Part shown: positions 29,732-37,968 of the stretch, piece by piece | How positions within the stretch are numbered: the stretch's first letter is position 1 | How the letters are laid out: every line of letters starts with the position of its first letter | Source: Clostridiaceae bacterium | GTDB taxonomy: Bacteria; Bacillota; Clostridia; Lachnospirales; Lachnospiraceae | Assembly (NCBI GenBank): GCA_910574345.1 | Contig: CAJSZV010000005.1 | Location: 184,903 to 248,902, forward strand | Direction: 5' to 3' | Length of the DNA: 64,000 nt | Program-made: the position numbers and the translations under genes | The notes under the pieces: generated by a model | What the model was told of the DNA's origin: nothing | What the model saw: only the letters and a program-made list of their open reading frames with translations | Database searches by the model: none

Positions 29732-30619
29732 TTATGTTCTGGGCTTAAACCCTTCCTCCGGGACATGGTCTTCCTGAAACCCTATGCCGTCTCCTGCTGC
29801 CCCATATACCGTACAGTTTCGTGCCGCAAATACGGCTCCCTGGCGCATACAGTCGGAAAGTCCGTCTTCAGTTACCGTTTCTTTCCGGGAAAACCGATGA
29901 AGAAAGGCGATGAGGAAGGCCGTGAAAAAGGAATCCCCTGCTCCCAATGTATCCACAACCCGAACGGGCATAGACGGCTGCTCATAGAATCTCCTTCCGT
30001 CATACAGCACTGCCGGTTCTCTGCCTCTGCTGGCCAGAACATATTCCGCTCCCATGTCATGGCGCCTGACCAGGGTTTCTTTTGTCTCCTCCTTTGTCAT
30101 CATGCCTGCCGAGAGAAATACAAACTTGCATAAAGGCGTTATCCTCACAATGTTTTCTTCCGGTGAATTATTGGAAAAATCATAAGCTATGGGAATTCCC
30201 GCCTGGTAAATTTTTTCAAACTCCTGAGGCTTTATCTTGGAACCCTTGCTTGATATCACCAAATCAAACTGTTTTAAGTATTTTAAGTCTTCCTCATCCA
30301 GTTCAACCGGATGCCTGCCGTTTACGCCGCCGTGGTTATGTCCGAAAAATGTCCTCTCCCCGTCTACCAGCTTAATCAGCGCGTTAGGTGTCTCTCCTTC
30401 ATAATAACGGCTTCTGGAATAATCAATCTGGTAAAAATCCATGACTTCCTGGTTATGCCTGGCATATGGGTCACTTCCAAATACCGTAATCATGGCGGCT
30501 TCTGCTCCCAGCATTCTGGCAAATCTGCAGTCATTAAAATCGCATCCTCCCGGATATCCTATTTTCTGATCCAGATATAAATCCACATTGTTCTGTCCCA
30601 GACATACAACTTTTACCAA
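29732..30619 (-). CDS. frlD: Fructosamine 6-kinase (PfkB family, FrlD-like)
   Basis: PfkB/ribokinase-fold kinase. The N-terminal VVCLGQNNVDLYLDQ strand, the substrate-binding GGCDFNDCRFARMLGA, and the anion-hole/catalytic motif DTLGAGDSFFTAF (catalytic Asp, ~250) are present. It phosphorylates the sugar 6-position of Amadori products before FrlB cleaves them. The start is taken as TTG at 30619 because GGAGG lies 8 nt upstream and the protein then begins at the first family strand. The ATG at 30649 would overlap frlB and lacks a ribosome binding site. Confidence 0.82.
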   Translation of the reverse strand: MVKVVCLGQNNVDLYLDQKIGYPGGCDFNDCRFARMLGAEAAMITVFGSDPYARHNQEVMDFYQIDYSRSRYYEGETPNALIKLVDGERTFFGHNHGGVNGRHPVELDEEDLKYLKQFDLVISSKGSKIKPQEFEKIYQAGIPIAYDFSNNSPEENIVRITPLCKFVFLSAGMMTKEETKETLVRRHDMGAEYVLASRGREPAVLYDGRRFYEQPSMPVRVVDTLGAGDSFFTAFLIAFLHRFSRKETVTEDGLSDCMRQGAVFAARNCTVYGAAGDGIGFQEDHVPEEGFKPRT

Positions 30620-30635
30620 ATCCTGCACCTCCGAA

Positions 30636-31601
30636 TCAATATTGTACATGCCACATGTACCGTCTCACAGTCTTATCATGCTGACGCAGTACAGCCAATT
30701 CCGCTACGATCTGACTTAAAGCCGGATAAATCGCTATGGGGTTGAAAAATTCGCTGACGGAATCAGGGAACAGATTAACTCCCATATCCTTTGCATCAAT
30801 GATCGTATACTTATCCCCGTACCTTTTCAAAAATGCCACGACTCTTTCATCCACAGGTCTTGTCCTTCCGTCATTCATGAGAAGGACAATGGGCAGATTC
30901 TTATCCGTAGTCTCAAAGGGGCCATGGAAGTATTCTCCCGTATTGACCTTCACCGCGTGCATCCACTGGGTCTCAATAAGGCTGCAGATCTCAAAGGAAT
31001 ATGCCATGCCGTCTGTAGGGCCTCCTCCCAAGGAATAAATGATGGGGGCATCCTTATACTCCTGTGCAAAGGCTTTCGCTCTCGGAGCAAAATACTTTCT
31101 CCCATGGGCATTGACGCTCTCTATCTTTTCATAGGCTGCCACTGCGTCTTCATAGAATTCATAATCTTCAATCTGGTGCAGGAGCTCAAAAGCCAGCATC
31201 AGGACCAGTGCCAGATTATTTTTTGACATCTGGGCTGTCCCTCCGTAAACCAGGTAATGGTCTGCCGCTTTAATCATAGGGTTTTCTTCCGATCCCACGA
31301 TTGCTATGGTAGCCGCCCCGGCCTCCGCCGCCTTCTCACAGGCTTTTATGGTCTCAGGCGTACCGTTCTTCGTACAGCAGACTGCCAGGGAATTGGTTCC
31401 CAGGGCTTTCGGTGCTGCATGGACGAACTCATTGCTGGTATAATATCCGATTTTCAAAGTTTTGCTCTCGCTTTCCAAAAGATACTTTGCCGGATACATA
31501 GCAGCCATGGAACCACCGCAGGCCACAAAGTAAACATTGGTGATTCCTCCCTGGGATTCCTTCTTTTCCAGGATATCCCGGATAATCATTTCTGTCTTCA
31601 T
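30636..31601 (-). CDS. frlB: Fructoselysine-6-phosphate deglycase (FrlB)
   Basis: SIS-domain enzyme splitting fructosamine-6-phosphates into glucose-6-phosphate and the free amino acid. It resembles Bacillus-type FrlB in several places: VYFVACGGSMAAMYPAKY (~22), TQWMHAVKVNTGEYFHGPFE with the catalytic Glu/His region (~225), and the terminal RRYMWHVQY. The ATG at 31601 has GGAGG at 7 nt spacing. It is the first gene of the operon frlB-frlD-binding protein-permease-permease-SIS-frlR, with a clear promoter upstream. Confidence 0.85.
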   Translation of the reverse strand: MKTEMIIRDILEKKESQGGITNVYFVACGGSMAAMYPAKYLLESESKTLKIGYYTSNEFVHAAPKALGTNSLAVCCTKNGTPETIKACEKAAEAGAATIAIVGSEENPMIKAADHYLVYGGTAQMSKNNLALVLMLAFELLHQIEDYEFYEDAVAAYEKIESVNAHGRKYFAPRAKAFAQEYKDAPIIYSLGGGPTDGMAYSFEICSLIETQWMHAVKVNTGEYFHGPFETTDKNLPIVLLMNDGRTRPVDERVVAFLKRYGDKYTIIDAKDMGVNLFPDSVSEFFNPIAIYPALSQIVAELAVLRQHDKTVRRYMWHVQY

Positions 31602-31616
31602 GTAATCTCCTCCTTG

Positions 31617-31657
31617 CAATACATTACAATACGTTTTTAATATGTTTCAATACGTTT
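31617..31657. promoter_or_regulatory. Phased CAATAC direct repeats downstream of the frlB promoter
   Basis: CAATACgttt occurs at 31627-31636 and 31648-31657 (21 bp apart, two helical turns), with a third, weaker copy CAATACatta at 31617-31626 (10 bp from the first). All lie between the -10 box and the frlB ribosome binding site, on one DNA face. They are a good candidate operator for the local GntR regulator. Confidence 0.5.
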
Positions 31658-31686
31658 ATTTTAGTCAATATATCATAATATGTCAA
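31658..31686 (-). promoter_or_regulatory. frlB promoter
   Basis: Minus strand TTGACA (31681-31686), 17 nt, TAAAAT (31658-31663), about 57 nt upstream of the frlB start, with the CAATAC repeats directly downstream. Confidence 0.75.
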
Positions 31687-31754
31687 GTAATTGATTGAAA
31701 ATATATAAAAAAGATACAACTAATATTACTTGTATTCTATTATTTCCTGTAATC

Positions 31755-31804
31755 AAAAAAAAACAGCCAAGTCCTTGTTAATCAAGGATTTGGCTGTTTT
31801 TTTC
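31755..31804. terminator. Strong hairpin terminator with A and T runs on both sides
   Basis: aacagccaa-tccttg pairs with caagga-ttggctgtt around a 5 nt loop; eight or more A precede it and seven T follow. In the minus direction it ends the phosphorelay operon and overlaps the last codons of the DegV reading frame; on the plus strand nothing reads into it. Confidence 0.85.
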
Positions 31805-32206
31805 TATTGCATCTGATTTTGAAGCTTCGGAATATGAAATGACTGCTTCATTCTTTTTCATAAACAAAAGTCCGAAAGAACCGGCGCCGCAGTTGCTGGC
31901 AATAGCAGATGAAGCCTTCTGCAGATAAACTCTTTCGAATGGACAGTATTGCCGCACAAGATCCTGAATATACTGGAGGCTTTTTGAATCCAGCCCTGCA
32001 TAAGTAATAAACAGAATCCGGCGGTCAATATTCCTTACGTTCATAAAGACCTTGCGCACATACCGCCTGGCCATATAGGTGAAACTGCCCATCCCTATGC
32101 CGCTTACAATCATTTTGCTGCTGCGCAGCATAATTATCGGATGCAAAAGCAGGGCATCGCACAGAACCTGAACCCGCCTGGATATCAGTCCTGACCGGCA
32201 CATCAT
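31778..32206 (-). pseudogene. C-terminal half of a DegV domain, frameshifted from the upstream kinase gene
   Basis: 142 residues with the C-terminal DegV (fatty-acid-binding) features: CRSGLISRRVQVLCDALLLHP and SAIASNCGAGSFGLLF. Reading this frame upstream past its first Met gives YISSAFIIDSTHMM, which continues the DegV N-terminal half that ends the 32221-34521 gene. The two halves are therefore one domain separated by a -1 shift around 32225-32260. No ribosome binding site fits the ATG at 32206. It is either a one-base mutation, a sequencing error, or programmed frameshifting. Confidence 0.7.
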
Positions 32207-32220
32207 ATGTGTGCTGTCAA

Positions 32221-34521
32221 TTATGAAAGCGGAAGAGATATAACGTCCCAGTTTTTCACGGTCCTCACAATATCTGTCCTTGTGGCGCCGTTCTCCGCCA
32301 TATGGGCGGCATACAGAACTATCAGCCCCATACTGCTGGAAAGATGACCGGAATCCAATACCATAACATTTTCAAAAGATCTTGCCGCCTCAAGAGCATT
32401 GGAATATCCCTGGCTGGCATGTTTTGCCATGGTAATATGAATCACATTTTGAGTCTTAGTAAGCTGTTCCGCAAAAAATCTTTCATAGTCCTCCACACTG
32501 GGCGGCAAAGAAAAGCCGTTCTTCCCCTCTGCTATATGGGACAGCAGTTCATCTGCTTTCAACTCTATCTCATCCAAAAACCGTCCCTCGTCCGTACAAA
32601 CATAATATGGACAGACAGAAATACCAAACTCTTTCTTAAGAGATTCGGGCAGGTCGCATACGCTGTCCGTGCTGACTGTAAGAAAGGTTCTCTGAGCCTG
32701 TTCAAAGATCAGAACATCTTTTCCGATCTCTGACTGGGTATCATCCTCACTGAGCCTCACAAGTTCCTTGGGAAGAATACTCAAAACGGCTGCTTCCAGC
32801 AGAGCGCCGCTGACCGGTTTCGCCAGATATCCGCTGAATCCTTCCTTTCGGTAGAGCAGCTGATTATCGCTTCCTGCGTTGGCAGTGAGAGCGATCACCG
32901 GAACATCCTGGCACATGCCTCCCGGCTGGGTGCGCAGCGCATGAAGACATTGAATCCCGTCCATCTCCGGCATCAGATGATCCATCAAAATTGCATCGTA
33001 ATGCTGAATCTGAGCCAGTCTCAGGCATTCTCTGCCGCTTAATGCCGTATCAAGCTGAATTTTGGTGGCCGAAAGCAGCTTACGTACCACCATAAGATTC
33101 ATCTCATTGTCGTCTACCACCAGAATATGGGCATCCGGTGCCTCAAAGCTCTGTCTGTACTGTTCTTCCTCCCGGACTCTTACACGGGTCTCCAGGGTGA
33201 ATTTCCCCAGTTCTTTGTTGTCTACAATATCCTGCTCCAGCATAACAAGAAATGTTGATCCCTTAGTATAGACACTATTGACGCTGATCTCTCCGCCCAT
33301 AAGTTCTACCAGCTGATGAACAATACTAAGCCCCAGCCCCGTCCCTTCAATATGGCGGTTTTTTTCTTCATTCACCCTTTTGAACGCATTAAAAATATAC
33401 GGAATATTTTCTTTTTTCACGCCCTGCCCCGTGTCTTCCACGGAATACCACACCCTCACTCTGTTAAGTGTAAGACGCTCACAGCGGACAGACAGCGTGA
33501 TGGAACCTTCACTGGTATATTTAACCGCATTGTTCAGAAGATTGATCAGGATCTGTTTGATACGCACCTCATCTCCGCAGAGCATACTCGGAATCGACGA
33601 ATCCACATGAAGTCTGAATTCAATCCCCTTCTCCCTGGCTTTAATCCAGATCATATTAACGATCTCCGAAAAAAGAGCTCCCGTCTCATAAGAGACATTA
33701 ATGATCTCCATCTTTTTGGATTTGATCTTGGACAAATCCAGAATATCGTTGATGAGGGTAAGCAGCATCTTGCTGGCTCCCTGAATATTTCTTGCATTCT
33801 CCGCAACGTCCTCAGGAATATCTCCCCGGAGAATCATCTCGTTTAACCCGATGATGGTATTGATGGGTGTGCGAATCTCATGACTCATACTGGAGAAAAA
33901 ATTATTCTCCGCCTTATTAAGTTCCTCAATCTCCTTTTTCTGCCGTTTGGAAATCTCATTTTCCTCTTCATAAAGCCTGGTTACAAACAAAAGCAGAACA
34001 CTGGTGAGAATGCCCACCATAACAACAGACGTAGCCGAACCGAAAAATGAGTTGCTCTGAGTATTCCGGGAAACGATTTCCGGAAAATAATACGCGATGT
34101 AATAACAGAGCAGGGTCTCCGTTGTACACAGCAGAAAAAAGCCGATTTTTCGCCTTCCTTCCAGTGTAATGCTGATATAGATGAAACAAAGCACAAACCA
34201 TTCCGGCATTCCGCTGTAAAAACCGCCTGCCGTAAAAAAACTCACCGGGAAAAGTATAAGCAGCATTATAGTAATTACTGTGGCTCCTGTGTGAATACAT
34301 TCCCTCTGAATGCTAACCTTCACAATGGTCCATATGCAGGCAAGACTGGCCGCCAGGATCAGCAGATTTGCAAAACTTCTTCCCATGGGAAGTATGATCA
34401 CCAATGCAACCATACATATTCCCGTGACCACCCGGAACATACGTTCCCTAAGACCAATTCTGTGGTCAAAGATCAATTCAAACCACTTTTTCAACACCCC
34501 ATACTTCCTCCTGTCTCTCAT
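32221..34521 (-). CDS. Hybrid histidine kinase-receiver fused to a DegV domain
   Basis: 766 residues in this frame. Order: about six membrane helices (to ~190), HisKA with phospho-His in SSMSHEIRTPIN (~212), HATPase with GTGLGLSIVHQLVELMGG (~395), a receiver with ILVVDDNEMN (~465) and phospho-acceptor Asp in AILMDHLMPEMDG (~512), then the N-terminal half of DegV (TVSTDSVCDLPESL, ~612, to the end). The DegV half continues in the -1 frame at 31778-32206. DegV proteins (FakB group) bind fatty acids; joining one to a phosphorelay kinase suggests lipid sensing, which is inference. The ATG directly follows the upstream TAA, so translation is coupled. Confidence 0.82.
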   Translation of the reverse strand: MRDRRKYGVLKKWFELIFDHRIGLRERMFRVVTGICMVALVIILPMGRSFANLLILAASLACIWTIVKVSIQRECIHTGATVITIMLLILFPVSFFTAGGFYSGMPEWFVLCFIYISITLEGRRKIGFFLLCTTETLLCYYIAYYFPEIVSRNTQSNSFFGSATSVVMVGILTSVLLLFVTRLYEEENEISKRQKKEIEELNKAENNFFSSMSHEIRTPINTIIGLNEMILRGDIPEDVAENARNIQGASKMLLTLINDILDLSKIKSKKMEIINVSYETGALFSEIVNMIWIKAREKGIEFRLHVDSSIPSMLCGDEVRIKQILINLLNNAVKYTSEGSITLSVRCERLTLNRVRVWYSVEDTGQGVKKENIPYIFNAFKRVNEEKNRHIEGTGLGLSIVHQLVELMGGEISVNSVYTKGSTFLVMLEQDIVDNKELGKFTLETRVRVREEEQYRQSFEAPDAHILVVDDNEMNLMVVRKLLSATKIQLDTALSGRECLRLAQIQHYDAILMDHLMPEMDGIQCLHALRTQPGGMCQDVPVIALTANAGSDNQLLYRKEGFSGYLAKPVSGALLEAAVLSILPKELVRLSEDDTQSEIGKDVLIFEQAQRTFLTVSTDSVCDLPESLKKEFGISVCPYYVCTDEGRFLDEIELKADELLSHIAEGKNGFSLPPSVEDYERFFAEQLTKTQNVIHITMAKHASQGYSNALEAARSFENVMVLDSGHLSSSMGLIVLYAAHMAENGATRTDIVRTVKNWDVISLPLS

Positions 34522-37317
34522 TTATAATCCGGCAATCGTCTCACAGATCTGATCGTACAGACGCAGCAGTGTGGGATGGCTGTGCCGGATATATTCGATA
34601 TTTCCCTTTTTTCCGGCCTGTTCCAGCATTTTTGCCTGCTCAGCCAGCCGTTCTGCACCAACGGTCAAAGATGTACTTTTCAGCGCATGGACCTTAACTG
34701 TATAATCTGACCAGTTTTCAGTCTCGTACAGGGTAATAATCTCCGCCTTCTTCTCTGGCGCCTGAGAACAGAACATCCGCAGCATTTCCATATAAAAATC
34801 ATCTTCTCCGCAACAGTAATCCAAACCCAGCTGTATGTTAATGCCAATTTTAGCAAGGGGAGCGTAAAGGGAAGCAGAACTGTTTTCTCCCTTTGTCTCT
34901 TCCGGCAAAACTTCTTCCGGGAAAGTCTCTTGCGGCATAGTTTCTTCCGGCATAGTTTCTTCCGGGAAAGTCTCTTGCGGCATAGTTTTTTCTGGGAAAG
35001 TTTCTTCCGGGAAAGCCTCTTTTGCAATCTCTTCTTTAAAAGCTGGCTCTTCCAGATTCTTTTTCTCCAAAGCCTTCTTTTTCTGTCTCTCTTTTCTTGA
35101 AACCTTCTTTTTTGAAACCCTCCCTTTCATGGCTGGGGCTTTGGAAGTCTTCTTTTGTAATACGGGTTTCTCTGATGCCTGCCCGTCTTGATTCTCAGCT
35201 CCATTACGAGCCGGACTTACTGTATCATCTGATATCCTGTCCGGGGCCACAGGCATCTCATCATACTGAACCTGGTTCTTTGGCAGCACCTTCCGCAGAA
35301 CACGCTCAAGAACAGCCCGTTCAATAGGCTTAGGTATAAATTCTGTGAATCCCTCATTTCTGAACATCTCCCTGGCGCCGCTGATGGTGTTGGCAGTTAA
35401 GGCAACCACCGGCAGATCCCGGTAAATTCCATTGTTTATCTCACGTATCTGTCTCAATGTCTCCACCCCGTCAAAGCCTGGCATCATATGATCCAGGAAA
35501 ATAATATCATATGGGGTGTCAATACATCTTTCCACAGCCTCTCTTCCGCTGAGACAGGTATCCACCTGTATTCCGTAACTGCCCAAAACACCTTTGGCCA
35601 CTACAAGATTCATCTCTTCATCGTCAACAGCCAGAACCCGGACTCCCTCACAGGAAAACGGTTTGCGGCCTGCTGCCTGGGCCTCTCCAAATCCATTCTT
35701 CTGCACATCTCCATTTAACAGATTAACAACCGAAAGGGCAAAAAACGGCTTATGAATAATCAGGAGTCTGCTGGTCCTGCTCAGCATAAACTCCCGTTCA
35801 GCAATCACGACCACCCTGATCTGGCTGGCCAGCTCTTCATAATAATCGCTGTTCTCTTCATATTCAGCCTGAGCGATAAATACATGAGTCAGCCTGTGAC
35901 TATTTTGCAGCTTAAGAAGTCCATCGAAATTATGGGCCTGATACCCTTCAATGCCAAGTCCCTCCACCATATGCAGAATCATGTTGTCATAATATCTTCT
36001 GACCTCATCTGTGCTGTATTTCTCAGGATGGAAATAACAGGCGATACAAAGCTTTTTGGGATCGGAAAGCACCATAGCCGGCGTCTCATCCTCCACTCCC
36101 TGAGGAATGATGATGTAAACCTGCAATCCCCGTTGTTCTCTGCTTTCAAAATGAATAAACCCGCCCATGGCATGAAGCAGCCCCCGGGCAATGGGAAGCC
36201 CCAGCCCCAGGCCTCCCGCAAAACGGCTGCTTCCCGTATCGGCCTGGTAAAAATCATCACACATCTGAATAAGCTGATCATTAGTCATGCCGATTCCCGT
36301 ATCATAGATATTAACAACCAGATTAATTCCGTAGCTTTCCGGCCTGAACCCCATACAGACATTAAGGCCGCCTTCTTCTGTAAACTTGATGGAATTCTCC
36401 AGAATGATCTTAAGAACATGGGAGATCTTCTCCGAATCCCCAATCAGAACCGACGGCATCTTGGGGTCCAGATCAAACACCATCTCCAGCTGATGTTTGC
36501 TGCTCTGCATAGCTGTCATAGTGATAATGTCATTAAAAACTGACATAATCATATACGGTTCTTTTGCCGGGGTCAGAGTACCCTCGACAATCTCTGTATA
36601 GTCAAGCATATTATTAATCTGGTTGGACAAGCGCTTGCCGGCCAGTTTTATAGATTCCATATCCTCCCGTATCTCAGGAGAAATATCTTTTTCCAATATG
36701 ACTTCACTGAGCCCAAGGACCATATTAATGGGAGTTCTAAGTTCGTGAGACACATTGGATAAAAACTCTGCATTCTGCTTCCCGGCTTTTTCCAGCTGCT
36801 CAAGAGTGCTGTCGTACTTTTTCCTTGATTCCAGCCGCCTGTTAATTCGATATCTGGCGATGGTCATAGCACCTGCGACGACACTGGTTCCAAATCCCAA
36901 ACGTATCAGGTTCTGAGCTCCCATGTCATAGGTAATGGTACGCAGAAGAAAATAATGATACAGCAATATCAGCACATACAGACCCACCGTCATATACAGC
37001 AGCCTCTTTTTGTCGAACATGGAGAAGACAAGAATCAGCATACAGGCTATGGCAGGTATGTCAAAAAGAATTATTTTATGTACTCCGAAGAAGAAAAAAC
37101 CGACCATCAGCAATCCGGCACATAGATTTTCATAGAATGTTTCTGAACCAGCCCTTGTAATATGAAGAATCCATACAAGGGTATTGCCAATTAAAATAAC
37201 CGGAACCATCCATGGTTCCCATGACATGGCTATGGTAAGCAGAATCAGCATCACGCCAACAATCGTAACAATACTGGCCAATAGTAGATGTATACTGGTC
37301 TGTCCTTTTGTTCTCAT
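34522..37317 (-). CDS. Hybrid histidine kinase with receiver and C-terminal Hpt domain
   Basis: 931 residues: five to seven membrane helices (to ~155), HisKA with His in NVSHELRTPIN (~191), HATPase (FAGGLGLGLPIARGLL, ~385), a degenerate receiver-like stretch, and a true receiver (VRVLAVDDEEMN ~559; Asp in IIFLDHMMPGFDG ~606). A Lys-rich then acidic repeat linker follows (about 720-810, units of EETFPEETMPE), then Hpt with phospho-His in VKVHALKSTS (~877). It can therefore run His-Asp-His relay steps within one chain. Its start overlaps the receiver gene by 4 nt. Confidence 0.87.
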   Translation of the reverse strand: MRTKGQTSIHLLLASIVTIVGVMLILLTIAMSWEPWMVPVILIGNTLVWILHITRAGSETFYENLCAGLLMVGFFFFGVHKIILFDIPAIACMLILVFSMFDKKRLLYMTVGLYVLILLYHYFLLRTITYDMGAQNLIRLGFGTSVVAGAMTIARYRINRRLESRKKYDSTLEQLEKAGKQNAEFLSNVSHELRTPINMVLGLSEVILEKDISPEIREDMESIKLAGKRLSNQINNMLDYTEIVEGTLTPAKEPYMIMSVFNDIITMTAMQSSKHQLEMVFDLDPKMPSVLIGDSEKISHVLKIILENSIKFTEEGGLNVCMGFRPESYGINLVVNIYDTGIGMTNDQLIQMCDDFYQADTGSSRFAGGLGLGLPIARGLLHAMGGFIHFESREQRGLQVYIIIPQGVEDETPAMVLSDPKKLCIACYFHPEKYSTDEVRRYYDNMILHMVEGLGIEGYQAHNFDGLLKLQNSHRLTHVFIAQAEYEENSDYYEELASQIRVVVIAEREFMLSRTSRLLIIHKPFFALSVVNLLNGDVQKNGFGEAQAAGRKPFSCEGVRVLAVDDEEMNLVVAKGVLGSYGIQVDTCLSGREAVERCIDTPYDIIFLDHMMPGFDGVETLRQIREINNGIYRDLPVVALTANTISGAREMFRNEGFTEFIPKPIERAVLERVLRKVLPKNQVQYDEMPVAPDRISDDTVSPARNGAENQDGQASEKPVLQKKTSKAPAMKGRVSKKKVSRKERQKKKALEKKNLEEPAFKEEIAKEAFPEETFPEKTMPQETFPEETMPEETMPQETFPEEVLPEETKGENSSASLYAPLAKIGINIQLGLDYCCGEDDFYMEMLRMFCSQAPEKKAEIITLYETENWSDYTVKVHALKSTSLTVGAERLAEQAKMLEQAGKKGNIEYIRHSHPTLLRLYDQICETIAGL

Positions 37318-37676
37318 TGTTCTTCAAGCCCCAATGCAACCCGTTTCAGAAGTTCATCCGGGAAAAATGGTTTCTTTAAGTAATTGACTGCTCCCAGGCT
37401 GATGGCAGTCCGCACATCATCCTCGTAACCGGATGCCGTCAAAAAGATAACAGGGATCTCCACATTGGATTCTTTCATTCGTTTAAATGTCTCAAGTCCG
37501 TCCATAACCGGCATAGCTATGTCAAGAAGAATCAGATCGACCTTTTCGCACTTGATCTTGTCAAGGGCCTCTCTCCCTGATTCCGCGAGAAGTACATTAT
37601 AGTACTTTTCCAGGATCATCCTTGTTCTTTTCAAATTCATTGCATCATCATCCACTACCAGAATACGTTTGCGCAT
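37314..37676 (-). CDS. Single-domain response regulator (receiver only)
   Basis: 120 residues consisting only of a receiver: RILVVDDDAMN (acidic pair ~9-10), LILLDIAMPVMDG (phospho-Asp ~53), FLTASG (Thr), NYLKKPF (Lys ~103). There is no output domain, so it acts as a phosphate shuttle or sink, likely for the Hpt of the downstream kinase. It is the first gene of a three-gene operon and overlaps the next by ATGA. Confidence 0.88.
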   Translation of the reverse strand: MRKRILVVDDDAMNLKRTRMILEKYYNVLLAESGREALDKIKCEKVDLILLDIAMPVMDGLETFKRMKESNVEIPVIFLTASGYEDDVRTAISLGAVNYLKKPFFPDELLKRVALGLEEQ

Positions 37677-37968
37677 ATTACTGCCTCCTTATATACTTTG
37701 GGGATCACCCAAAATTCCCCATAATGATTATTTTAAAGCAGAACAGCAATAAAATCAAGTTGGAAACAAACATTATTTTGGTAAGATCCGGCAATACAAG
37801 CCCTCCGCCTCTCACATTAAAGCATCTTCCAGCTGTCTTTAGACTCAGTATTTGGATCCCTGATCTTTAGACGATCTTAATGCGGGCGGCAATATTCTTT
37901 CACCTTCTTTATCATAACAGACGTATGATTAAGATACTAGAAAGAATGATTAAGGAGTTTTAGGTGTT

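Noticed and set aside
32251..32262. Canonical programmed -1 slippery heptamer in the kinase-DegV gene
   Set aside because: The sequence is G AAA AAC, not X XXY YYZ, and no clear stimulatory stem was seen; kept only as a possibility in the frameshift finding.
34680..35027. Lys/Arg-rich minus-strand frame over the kinase linker
   Set aside because: Shadow frame of the EETMPEE repeat; low complexity and no start signal.
37677..37968. c-di-AMP (ydaO) or other riboswitch before the K+ transporter gene
   Set aside because: No conserved ydaO core or convincing multi-stem structure could be read in the 292 bp leader.
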